The notes beneath the pieces were generated by a model. The model did no database searches. It saw only the letters and a list, made by a program, of their open reading frames with translations, and was not told the origin of the DNA. The translations under genes and the position numbers were made by a program. This document shows positions 1 to 9,742 of a stretch of 64,000 bases of DNA, one piece after another. Every line of letters starts with the position of its first letter. Position 1 is the stretch's first letter. The stretch spans positions 186,001-250,000 of the forward strand of contig NZ_VZRB01000006.1 of NCBI RefSeq assembly GCF_008806595.1, written 5' to 3'. Source of the DNA: Streptomyces luteolifulvus. Its GTDB lineage: Bacteria; Actinomycetota; Actinomycetes; Streptomycetales; Streptomycetaceae.

Positions 1-547
1 GCATGGCCGTGCTCAGCTCGATGGTGAAGGTGCTGTCGTCGACGACCTTCAGGCCGGACAGCTCGGTGGCCTTGGGCTTGCCCGACTCCGGGGCGACCTC
101 GGAGTAGCCCTTGATGTCGGAGAACCAGAAGCTGTTGGTCTGCTTGTTCTCCGGGGTGGCGGCCCAGTTCCAGGCCTTGACGTAGGACTCGGCGGTGACC
201 GGGGTGCCGTCGTGGAACTTCCAGCCCGACTTCAGCTTGACCGTGAAGGTCTTGCTGTCCGTGGTGTCGACGGAGTCGGCGTTCATCATGACGATCTTGC
301 CGCTGCTGTCGTAGTCCACCAGGCCGGTGAACAGCGACTTGATCACGATGCTGCCGTAGGACTCCATGGTGTTGGCCGGCTGCAGCGGGTTCTGCGGCTC
401 ACCGGACTCGACCGTGAACGTACCGTTCGGGTCGATCGCGGCCTTGCTGTCGCCGCTGCCCTCATCGCCGCTACCACCGCAGGCGGTCGCTCCAAGTGCC
501 ACCACCGCGGCTATCGCAACCCACTTGGCACTCCTGGCACCGCGCAT
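1..547 (-). CDS. Oligopeptide ABC transporter substrate-binding lipoprotein (N-terminal part, runs off the window)
   Basis: This is the first 182 residues of a family 5 extracellular solute-binding protein (OppA/DppA/BldKB type), which captures peptides outside the membrane for an ABC importer. Translation from the ATG at 547 gives a lipoprotein signal peptide ending in ATAC-GG, with the lipobox cysteine near residue 23 followed by a Gly/Ser/Asp linker. The typical family sequence starts at about residue 43 (EPQNPLQPANTMESYG), and WKFHDGTPVTAESYVKAWNW follows later. A GGAGGAA ribosome binding site lies a few bases upstream. The frame is open to base 1, so the rest of the gene and any permease or ATPase genes lie outside the window. 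Family assignment is firm, but the peptide specificity cannot be read from this fragment. Confidence 0.9.
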   Translation of the reverse strand, partial: MRGARSAKWVAIAAVVALGATACGGSGDEGSGDSKAAIDPNGTFTVESGEPQNPLQPANTMESYGSIVIKSLFTGLVDYDSSGKIVMMNADSVDTTDSKTFTVKLKSGWKFHDGTPVTAESYVKAWNWAATPENKQTNSFWFSDIKGYSEVAPESGKPKATELSGLKVVDDSTFTIELSTAM

Positions 548-1105
548 GGGTTCCTCCTCAAGAATCCATAGGTTCACTGCACGGGACAGCACTGGACACA
601 ACACCGTTGCCGGCGCGTGAAACTGTGTCGGTGCCCCCAGCGCTCGAGAGCCTGCGCCTCTGGTTGGCGCGACCCGTCTGATCCGAGCTCTACGCGCCTA
701 ACTATCTGGCATGAGCTATCGCCGAACCACACCATCAAGGTCTCGGTTCGATCACACCTGCGGCCAACTTCTTCCAAAATCCGGACAAAGGGATAGAGGG
801 AAGATCCCTGCGAAACGGACTTGTTACACATCTATCGGCGTCGAGTGTCCGCATTCCGGACGCACCGGTAGGGAAAATGAGTTGCGGCCACCGTGGCCGC
901 TGTGCGGGGGGTGCACTCGGTGCACTTGTCCGCGGGCCGACGTGCCAAGGGGCTGCGCCCTCACTACAGTTGGCCGACAGCGCGGGCCTGCCTGCACATC
1001 GCGCCGCCCCGAGGCTAGTACCGATCGTGGGCCACCGGGCGCCCGCCGGCCGAATCAGAGGGTTATCCCTATGCCTCCGCCAGGCAGGAACTGTGAACAT
1101 GCAGC
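548..1105. other. Intergenic region upstream of the peptide-binding lipoprotein
   Basis: About 560 bases without a convincing gene. It should hold the promoter of the minus-strand lipoprotein gene starting at 547. The open frames here lack ribosome binding sites, recognisable domains and consistent third-position GC bias. I see no clear regulatory palindrome. Confidence 0.5.
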
Positions 1106-1136
1106 GAGCCAGGCCCCCCACAAGAGGGCCTGGCTC
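1106..1136 (-). terminator. Terminator downstream of typA
   Basis: GAGCCAGGCCC at 1106-1116 pairs perfectly with GGGCCTGGCTC at 1126-1136, giving an 11-bp stem with a 9-base loop. It lies 34 bases past the typA stop codon. There is no long U tract, which is usual for GC-rich actinobacteria. Confidence 0.8.
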
Positions 1137-1169
1137 TTCGGTTGAACGCTGCCGTGGCCGCCCGGCCGG

Positions 1170-3086
<1,917 letters not shown>

Positions 3087-3186
3087 GGTGTGGCGTACTC
3101 CCGGAGTGTGAGGATGGCCTGCGCGTACGTCTGTGTTACGCGGACCCTGCCGGGCTGGACACGCCACGGCCTCACCCCATGGTACG

Positions 3187-3218
3187 GGGCCCTGCGGGAG
3201 GTAGCCTCCGCAGGGCCC
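3187..3218 (-). terminator. Terminator downstream of the 728-aa lipoprotein gene
   Basis: GGGCCCTGCGG at 3187-3197 pairs with CCGCAGGGCCC at 3208-3218, and the stem can continue inwards with AGG/CCT around a bulged G. It lies 17 bases past the stop codon of the upstream minus-strand gene and before the typA start. Confidence 0.75.
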
Positions 3219-3234
3219 AGTGGCCTGGGTCTCC

Positions 3235-5421
3235 CTACCGGCTCGCGGAAGGGCTCACCTCGGGCTTCGCACCCTTTTTCAGGAAGCCCATGTCCTCGTA
3301 GACCGGGGTCTGGAAGCCGAAGGCGCCCGTGTTGGCCAGGCTCTTTCGCACCGCGGTCAGCTGGGGGCGCTGGTAGAGGGGGATCGAGCCCGCCGCCGCC
3401 CAGATGCGGGCGTCCGCCTTGCGGATGAGGCTCCGGGTCTTGGATTCGTCGAGCGTGGACACCGCCTCGTCGAAGAGCTGGTCGACCTGGTCGGTGCCGA
3501 CACGGGTGTAGTTCTGCTCGACGTTCAAGGAGCCGTCGGCGGCCGGGACCGGCTTGGCGTAGATGGGGCGGGCGTCGGTGGCCGGGAAGGCGGAAGCGGG
3601 CCACGAGTACAGGGCGAGGTCGTACAGACCGGACGCGATGTGGTCCTTGAAGTAGCTCTCGTCCGGGACCTTGGTGATCTCCGTGCGGATGCCGACGCGG
3701 TCCAGCATCCGGCTGATGCGGTCGGCGACGGTGCGCAGCGGCTCAGAGCCGGGGCCCGAGGGGAGCACGAAGCGCAGTGCCAGCGGCTTGCCGTCCTTGG
3801 CCAGCGGCCCGGCCGCGGCGCCCGCCGGAGCGGCGGTGCCCCGGGGGGCGTAGGCGCCGGGCGCGCCGCCCGGCTGCAGGTACTGCTTGCCGTCCTGCGC
3901 GAGCGGCCGCGCGGCCTCCTCGCTCGTCCCGCTCGCTCTCCCGGCCGACTCGTGGTGCAGACCGGTGTGGTCCCTGGGGTCCTTCATTTGCTCCCGGTCG
4001 GCCTCGTGGTGCGCCTTGCCGTCCGTCTCGTCGTCCTCACCGACGACGTAGGTCTCCTCCTCGTCGCCGGAGCCGCCGGAGTCGCCGGTGGAATCGCCCG
4101 TCGAGTTGTCCTCGGTCTTCTTGCCGCCCGCGCCGGCGGCCTTCTCGGCCTTCTTCTGCTCCTTGACCGGCCCGCCGGGAACCCAGCCGGCGTCCGCGAG
4201 CAGCGCCTGCGCCTCCGCGGTGTTCTGGTCGCCGAGCGCCCCGCTGTTGTCGGCGTACGCGGCCTGGCCGGACAGCGCGAGATGGCTGCCGACCGGCACC
4301 GCGGGCAGTCCCAGCGGCTTCAGTACGGCCTGGGCCAGCTCCCCCCGGTCCAGGGCCCGGGCGACGGCCCTGCGGACCCGCTCGTCGGCGAGCGGCCCCG
4401 TGGATCCGTTGAGGGCGAGCTGGGTATGAGCGGGCTCCAGGGACTTACGGACCTCGTAGCCCTGGAGGGCGTCCTCGCGCGTGGCCGCCTTCTCGTCGGA
4501 GCCCGATCCCTGGAGCGGGGTGCCGGCACCCTTGCCCCCGGCGCGGCCCGCGAGAGCGATGCTCCGGGCGGCGGACGGGTCGATCTCGGCCAGGTCGACC
4601 GCGCCGGCGGCCAGTGCGGCGGCCCGTTCGTCGCGGGGGACGGCACGCAGCACGATCTCGGACAGCTTGGGCTCATGGCCCCACCAGCGCGGATTGCGGA
4701 CGAGGGTGATCCGCTCCGCCTTGTGGTCGACCTTCTTCACCGCGAAGGGCCCGGCGGTGATCTTCAGCTTGCTCCGGGCCCCGTCGTTGAAGGAGTCCGG
4801 GGTGCCCATGACCTCCTTCGGGTACAGCGGCGAGAACAGCGATCGCCAGTCGGCGTAGGGCCGGGCGAAGGTGACCTTGACCTCCAGGTCATTGGCGCCC
4901 CGCTCGATCTTCTGGATGCGGTCGTAGCCGGCGTTGCGGGCGGTCCAGTAGGCGGAGTCCTTGCCGGACAGGGCACGCCACTGGGCGGCGAAGTCGGCGG
5001 CGCCGATCTCGCGGCCGTCGCTCCACACGGCCTGCTGGTTGAGCTTGTACAGGACGACCTGCTTCGGCTCGGTCTCGACGACCTTCGCGGACTCCAGATA
5101 GTCGGCGTTGCGCTGCGGCCGACCGTTCACATCGAGCCGGTACATGGACGGCAGCACCGCCTGTGCGACCCGGGTGGTCGTCGCGTCGGCGTCCGCCTGG
5201 AAGGTGTTCAGGGTCTCCGGCACCGCGTCCACGGCCCAGCGCAGAGTGCCGCCGTCGGCGATCAGATCGCGGGCGGCGGGCGCGATGTCCTGCCCGGCGA
5301 GCGGACTGCCCGCCTTGTCCTCGGAGCTGCAGGCGGCCAGCGCTGTCACCGCGAGCGCGCCCGCGGTGAGGAAGGCGACCGAGCGCATGACCGCGCGCGG
5401 TCCGACGCCGTCGTGGGACAT
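3235..5421 (-). CDS. ABC transporter family substrate-binding lipoprotein with an acidic low-complexity insert
   Basis: A 728-residue family 5 solute-binding protein. The N terminus (SVAFLTAGALAVTALAACSS) is a lipoprotein signal with the lipobox cysteine near residue 30. Typical family segments follow: LRWAVDAVPETLNTF, AVWSDGREIGAADFAAQW and FARPYADWRSLFSPLYPKEV. The C-terminal lobe contains ASGLYDLALYSWPASAFP and AAAGSIPLYQRPQL. Between the lobes is a charged Gly/Ser/Asp/Glu/His-rich insert of about 130 residues, which makes the protein longer than the usual 540-600 residues. The start at 5421 has GGAGG eight bases upstream. An upstream in-frame start at 5478 would put 19 extra residues before the signal peptide and is less likely. 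No permease or ATPase gene adjoins it, so it may be an orphan binding protein. The ligand is unknown. Confidence 0.9.
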   Translation of the reverse strand: MSHDGVGPRAVMRSVAFLTAGALAVTALAACSSEDKAGSPLAGQDIAPAARDLIADGGTLRWAVDAVPETLNTFQADADATTTRVAQAVLPSMYRLDVNGRPQRNADYLESAKVVETEPKQVVLYKLNQQAVWSDGREIGAADFAAQWRALSGKDSAYWTARNAGYDRIQKIERGANDLEVKVTFARPYADWRSLFSPLYPKEVMGTPDSFNDGARSKLKITAGPFAVKKVDHKAERITLVRNPRWWGHEPKLSEIVLRAVPRDERAAALAAGAVDLAEIDPSAARSIALAGRAGGKGAGTPLQGSGSDEKAATREDALQGYEVRKSLEPAHTQLALNGSTGPLADERVRRAVARALDRGELAQAVLKPLGLPAVPVGSHLALSGQAAYADNSGALGDQNTAEAQALLADAGWVPGGPVKEQKKAEKAAGAGGKKTEDNSTGDSTGDSGGSGDEEETYVVGEDDETDGKAHHEADREQMKDPRDHTGLHHESAGRASGTSEEAARPLAQDGKQYLQPGGAPGAYAPRGTAAPAGAAAGPLAKDGKPLALRFVLPSGPGSEPLRTVADRISRMLDRVGIRTEITKVPDESYFKDHIASGLYDLALYSWPASAFPATDARPIYAKPVPAADGSLNVEQNYTRVGTDQVDQLFDEAVSTLDESKTRSLIRKADARIWAAAGSIPLYQRPQLTAVRKSLANTGAFGFQTPVYEDMGFLKKGAKPEVSPSASR

Positions 5422-5471
5422 CTCTGGTACCTCCGAGGAGCCAGTGCCGCCGGAGTGACCCGGGTGCGTTT

Positions 5472-5504
5472 TGATCACGTTTGGCGGTATTTTGGTGTTG
5501 ATCA
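5472..5504. promoter_or_regulatory. Paired TGATCA palindromes between the divergent lipoprotein and sdh operons
   Basis: Two TGATCA palindromes, at 5472-5477 and 5499-5504, lie 27 bases apart in an AT-richer stretch. They are 50-80 bases upstream of the minus-strand lipoprotein start. They could be an operator for either direction, but no known regulator is recognised from them. Confidence 0.3.
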
Positions 5505-5757
5505 GATCTACGGCATCACTGAAGAGGAAAGAGTCCGGCCGCCGGGAGCGACACGGCGACAGGGTCGCGCAAGGTCACCCGTCCGGAGCAACGCGATCCC
5601 CCGGCGCACACAGAGCGCGTGCGGGCGTGCACTGGAGGAGTGCAATCCGCCAATCGCTGCACATGGCTTCACATCGGCAGGTGTGACGCGCAACACTCGC
5701 AGGCGCATGAACGTTGCCACCCAGGGGCCACAGGGCCCGCGGAAGTGAGGTCACGTC

Positions 5758-6048
5758 ATGTCCGTGCACGACGACCTGACATCGGTCCAGCGCTGCCTCG
5801 ACGACCTGTCCCGGTCCCTGGGCCGCCTGGAGAAGCAGCTCGGCAGCGGCGGTCTGGAGATGCGCCGCGTCCGCGCCGACGCCGACCACCTGCGCGAGAG
5901 CGTCGCGCTCCTGCGTGAGACGGCCGCGGGCCCCGCGACACCACGCAAGCCCGAACTCGTCACCATCCCCGACACCCCGTACGACGACAGCCTGTGGGTG
6001 GACACGGACGACGAGGGGCTCGGCGCCCGCGACCGGCACGCCCCCTGA
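5758..6048 (+). CDS. Small conserved hypothetical protein, predicted coiled coil, first gene of the sdh operon
   Basis: A 96-residue acidic protein with no signal peptide or membrane segment. Residues 3-60 are heptad-like (LTSVQRCLDDLSRSLGRLEKQL, then RVRADADHLRESVALLRETA) and suggest a short coiled coil. The tail is proline-rich and then acidic (TPYDDSLWVDTDDEG). GAGG stands nine bases before the ATG. The stop codon is 32 bases from the sdhC start, so the gene probably shares the sdh transcript. I do not recognise a named family. A role in assembly or stability of the dehydrogenase is only a guess from position. Confidence 0.75.
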   Translation: MSVHDDLTSVQRCLDDLSRSLGRLEKQLGSGGLEMRRVRADADHLRESVALLRETAAGPATPRKPELVTIPDTPYDDSLWVDTDDEGLGARDRHAP

Positions 6049-6080
6049 CCCGACCGGAGCCATGAAACCGGAGTACTGAG

Positions 6081-6917
6081 TTGGCCACTGGTACGGAACC
6101 ACCGGACACAGAACCCCATACGCTCCGCGGCGGTGTACACACCGGTACGCGCGCCGCGATCGACGCGCCGCATCTGCGCACCGATCGGTGGTGGCTGGCG
6201 CCGGCCGCCACCGCGGCGGGCCTGCTCGCCTTCATCGTGTACTCGACCTGGCGGGCCTTCGCCGATACGGACTACTACGCGGCGCCGTATGTCTCGCCGT
6301 TCTACTCGCCGTGTCTGGCGGAGCGGTGCGAGACCATGCGCGCCGGGCCCAACTGGGAGATCTTCGGCAGCTGGTGGGCGATCTCCCCCGCGATCATCAT
6401 CCTGATCTTCCCGCTCGGCTTCCGTCTGACCTGCTACTACTACCGCAAGGCCTACTACCGCGGCTTCTGGATGTCGCCCCCGGCCTGCGCGGTGGCCGAG
6501 CCGCACGGGAAGTACACCGGTGAGACGCGCTTCCCGCTGATCCTGCAGAACATCCACCGGTACTTCTTCTACGCCGCGATCCTGGTCGCCGGGGTGCTGA
6601 CCTACGACACAGTGCTCGCCTTCCGGGACGAGCACTACGCGTGGGGCCACATGGGTCTCGGCACCCTGGTCTTCCTGGTCAACATCGTGCTGATCTGGGC
6701 GTACACGATCTCCTGCCACTCCTGCCGGCACATCGTCGGAGGCAAGCTCAAGCACTTCTCCAGGCATCCCGTGCGCTACAAGGCATGGCAGGTCGTCGGG
6801 AAGCTGAACGCCCGCCACATGGAGCTGGCCTGGGCGTCGCTGGTGAGCGTGGCGCTCGCCGACTTCTACGTCTATCTCGTCGCGTCCGGGGTCTTCGACG
6901 ATCCGAGGTTCTTCTAG
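6081..6917 (+). CDS. sdhC: Succinate dehydrogenase membrane subunit, type F (Sdh1-like), putative Rieske motif
   Basis: A 278-residue integral membrane protein starting at TTG, with GGAG seven bases upstream. There are about five hydrophobic helices, near residues 39-58, 93-112, 153-175, 187-208 and 248-268. It sits directly before sdhA and sdhB and is therefore the quinone-reducing anchor of complex II. It does not resemble the usual short SdhC/SdhD heme b anchors. Instead it matches the single five-helix anchor of actinobacterial Sdh1. Residues 212-217 read CHSCRH, with another pair in SPCLAERC near residue 80. The mycobacterial Sdh1 structure contains a membrane-embedded Rieske-type [2Fe-2S] cluster in this subunit, and CHSCRH is a plausible ligand set here. 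The cluster assignment is inference, while the role as anchor is secure. Confidence 0.9.
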   Translation: MATGTEPPDTEPHTLRGGVHTGTRAAIDAPHLRTDRWWLAPAATAAGLLAFIVYSTWRAFADTDYYAAPYVSPFYSPCLAERCETMRAGPNWEIFGSWWAISPAIIILIFPLGFRLTCYYYRKAYYRGFWMSPPACAVAEPHGKYTGETRFPLILQNIHRYFFYAAILVAGVLTYDTVLAFRDEHYAWGHMGLGTLVFLVNIVLIWAYTISCHSCRHIVGGKLKHFSRHPVRYKAWQVVGKLNARHMELAWASLVSVALADFYVYLVASGVFDDPRFF

Positions 6918-6934
6918 ATGAGTGAGGCCTTCTG

Positions 6935-8902
6935 ATGTCCGTGGTCGACCGCCAGGAGTGGGACGTCGTCGTGGTCGGCGCGGGCGGCGCCGGACTGCGC
7001 GCCGCGATCGAGGCGCGCGAGCGGGGCGCCCGTACGGCAGTGATCTGCAAGTCCCTGTTCGGCAAGGCGCACACCGTGATGGCCGAGGGCGGCATCGCGG
7101 CGGCGATGGCCAACGTCAACGAGCACGACAACTGGCAGGTCCACTTCCGCGACACCCTGCGCGGCGGGAAGTTCCTCAACCAGTGGCGGATGGCCGAGCT
7201 GCACGCCCAGGAGGCACCGGACCGGGTGTGGGAGCTGGAGACCTGGGGCGCGCTGTTCGACCGTACGAAGGACGGGAAGATCTCGCAGCGCAACTTCGGC
7301 GGCCACGAGTATCCGCGTCTCGCGCACGTCGGCGACCGTACGGGCCTGGAGCTGATCCGCACCCTCCAGCAGAAGATCGTGTCGTTGCAGCAGGAGGACC
7401 ATCGCGAGACCGGCGACTACGAGTCCCGGCTGAAGGTCTTCCAGGAGTGCACGGTCACCCGGGTCCTCAAGACTGTGCCCGACAGCGGCTCCGCCGCGGG
7501 TGACCGGGTCTCGGGAGTCTTCGCGTACGAACGTGAGTCCGGCCGCTTCTTCGTCCTGGAAGCCCCCGCCGTGGTGATCGCGACCGGCGGCATCGGCAAG
7601 TCCTTCAAGGTGACGTCGAACTCGTGGGAGTACACAGGTGACGGGCACGCGCTGGCGCTGCTGGCCGGGGCGCCCCTGATGAACATGGAGTTCGTGCAGT
7701 TCCACCCGACGGGCATGGTCTGGCCGCCGTCAGTGAAGGGCATCCTCGTCACCGAGTCGGTGCGCGGTGACGGCGGGGTGCTCAGGAACTCCGAGGGCAA
7801 GCGGTTCATGTTCGACTACGTCCCCGACGTCTTCAAGGAGAAGTACGCCCAGTCCGAGGAGGAGGGCGACCGCTGGTACGACGACCAGGAGAACAACCGG
7901 CGTCCGCCCGAGCTGCTCCCCCGCGACGAGGTGGCGCGCGCGATCAACGCCGAGGTGAAGGCGGGCCGCGGATCCCCGCACGGCGGGGTGTTCCTGGACG
8001 TGTCGACGCGTATGCCCGCCGAGGTGATCAAGCGTCGGCTGCCATCGATGTATCACCAGTTCAAGGAGCTGGCGGACGTCGACATCACGGCGCAGCCGAT
8101 GGAGGTCGGGCCGACCTGCCACTACGTGATGGGCGGCATCGCGGTCGACTCCGACACCGAGGCCGCGCGTGGGGTGCCGGGCCTGTTCGCGGCCGGTGAG
8201 GTGGCCGGCGGCCTGCACGGCTCGAACCGGCTCGGCGGCAACTCGCTCTCCGACCTGCTGGTGTTCGGCCGGCGGGCGGGCTGGCACGCGGCCGAGTACG
8301 CGGCGGGCCTCTCCGACGGACGCCCGCCCGTGGACGACGTCCAGGTCGACGCAGCGGCCGCGGAGGCGCTGCGGCCGTTCTCGGCGGAGGGGCCGACGCC
8401 GGACGACGAGGGGACCAGGCCGCCGGAGAACCCGTACACGCTCCACCAGGAACTCCAGCAGACGATGAACGACCTGGTCGGCATCATCCGTCGCGAGGGG
8501 GAGATGGCGCAGGCGCTGGAGAAACTGGCGGACCTGCGCGTACGGGCCCGGCGGGCCGGTGTCGAGGGCCACCGGCAGTTCAATCCCGGCTGGCACCTCG
8601 CGCTGGACCTGCGGAACATGCTGCTGGTCAGCGAGTGCGTGGCCCGGGCAGCGCTGGAGCGCGTGGAGTCGCGCGGCGGCCACACTCGCGAGGACCACCC
8701 GACGATGGACCGCACATGGCGTCGTATCAATCTGCTGTGCGCGCTCACCGACCCGACGGGCGGGCTGGCGGCGACTGACCCGGTCCGCGGCCAGATCAGC
8801 CTCACCCGTGAGACCACCGACCCCATCCGCCCCGACCTGCTCGCCCTCTTCGAGAAGGACGAGCTGGTCAAGTACCTCGCCGAAGAGGAGCTCTACGAGT
8901 GA
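6935..8902 (+). CDS. sdhA: Succinate dehydrogenase flavoprotein subunit
   Basis: A 655-residue flavoprotein that oxidises succinate to fumarate. The Rossmann motif GAGGAG at residues 15-20 binds FAD. SLFGKAHTVMAEGG carries the histidine (about 46) that normally holds FAD covalently. Substrate-site motifs are also present: FVQFHPTGMVWP near residue 255 and GLHGSNRLGGNSLSD near residue 430. The length and the GEVAGGLHGSNRLGG region match actinobacterial Sdh1 SdhA. It starts 17 bases after sdhC, and its last bases overlap the sdhB start (GTGA), so the three subunits are translated from one message. Confidence 0.97.
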   Translation: MSVVDRQEWDVVVVGAGGAGLRAAIEARERGARTAVICKSLFGKAHTVMAEGGIAAAMANVNEHDNWQVHFRDTLRGGKFLNQWRMAELHAQEAPDRVWELETWGALFDRTKDGKISQRNFGGHEYPRLAHVGDRTGLELIRTLQQKIVSLQQEDHRETGDYESRLKVFQECTVTRVLKTVPDSGSAAGDRVSGVFAYERESGRFFVLEAPAVVIATGGIGKSFKVTSNSWEYTGDGHALALLAGAPLMNMEFVQFHPTGMVWPPSVKGILVTESVRGDGGVLRNSEGKRFMFDYVPDVFKEKYAQSEEEGDRWYDDQENNRRPPELLPRDEVARAINAEVKAGRGSPHGGVFLDVSTRMPAEVIKRRLPSMYHQFKELADVDITAQPMEVGPTCHYVMGGIAVDSDTEAARGVPGLFAAGEVAGGLHGSNRLGGNSLSDLLVFGRRAGWHAAEYAAGLSDGRPPVDDVQVDAAAAEALRPFSAEGPTPDDEGTRPPENPYTLHQELQQTMNDLVGIIRREGEMAQALEKLADLRVRARRAGVEGHRQFNPGWHLALDLRNMLLVSECVARAALERVESRGGHTREDHPTMDRTWRRINLLCALTDPTGGLAATDPVRGQISLTRETTDPIRPDLLALFEKDELVKYLAEEELYE

Positions 8903-9666
8903 GCAGCTACAAGGCCCGCTTCAAGGTGTGGCGGGGCGATGTGCAGGGCGGCGGCCTGGAGGACTTCGAGGTCGAGGTCAACGACGGCGAGGTGGTCCTC
9001 GACATCATCCACCGCCTCCAGGCCACCCAGGCCCCCGATCTCGCCGTGCGCTGGAACTGCAAGGCCGGCAAGTGCGGCTCGTGCTCCGCGGAGATCAACG
9101 GGCGGCCCCGGCTGATGTGCATGACGCGGATGTCGGTGTTCACCCGGGAGGAGACGATCACGGTCACCCCGCTGCGGGCCTTCCCCGTGGTCCGCGACCT
9201 GGTGACGGACGTCGGCTTCAACTACCAAAAGGCCCGGGAGGTCCCCTCCTTCGTGCCGCCGGCCGGGGTCGGCCCCGGCGAGTACCGGATGATGCAGGAG
9301 GACGTGGACCGTCCACAGGAGTTCCGCAAGTGCATCGAGTGCTTCCTGTGCCAGGACACCTGCCATGTGGTGCGGGACCACGAGGAGAACAAACGGGCGT
9401 TCGCCGGACCTCGTTTCCTGATGCGCGTCGCGGAACTGGACATGCACCCGCTGGACGCGGCCGCGGAGTCCGGGCTGGACCGCAAGACCACCGCGCAGGA
9501 CGAACACGGCCTCGGCTACTGCAACATCACCAAGTGCTGCACGGAGGTCTGCCCCGAGGGCATCAAGATCACGGACAACGCACTGATCCCCTTGAAGGAA
9601 CGAGCGGTGGACCGCAAGTACGACCCACTGGTCTGGCTGGGCTCGAAGATCAGGAGACGGTCCTAG
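8899..9666 (+). CDS. sdhB: Succinate dehydrogenase iron-sulfur subunit
   Basis: A 255-residue electron-transfer subunit that carries electrons from FAD to the membrane anchor. All cluster ligands are visible. NCKAGKCGSCS with MCM supplies Cys54, 59, 62 and 74 for [2Fe-2S]. CIECFLCQDTC supplies Cys145, 148, 151 and 155 for [4Fe-4S]. CNITKCCTEVCPEG supplies Cys208, 213, 214 and 218, where the ligands of the third cluster ([3Fe-4S] in most families) are expected. The GTG start at 8899 overlaps the sdhA stop by four bases, which indicates translational coupling. It ends the operon, and the next gene is a separate transcription unit or weak read-through. Confidence 0.97.
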   Translation: MSSYKARFKVWRGDVQGGGLEDFEVEVNDGEVVLDIIHRLQATQAPDLAVRWNCKAGKCGSCSAEINGRPRLMCMTRMSVFTREETITVTPLRAFPVVRDLVTDVGFNYQKAREVPSFVPPAGVGPGEYRMMQEDVDRPQEFRKCIECFLCQDTCHVVRDHEENKRAFAGPRFLMRVAELDMHPLDAAAESGLDRKTTAQDEHGLGYCNITKCCTEVCPEGIKITDNALIPLKERAVDRKYDPLVWLGSKIRRRS

Positions 9667-9742
9667 AAGGCACGGCACGTCCGTCCCCACCCCTGGCCCA
9701 TCCCGCTCGCGCTGCCGGATTCCTGCTCATACGCTCCGGAAT

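Noticed and set aside
711..1145. Open frame in the lipoprotein promoter region
   Set aside because: Cys/Arg-rich translation with no family, no start signal, and it runs into the typA terminator hairpin.
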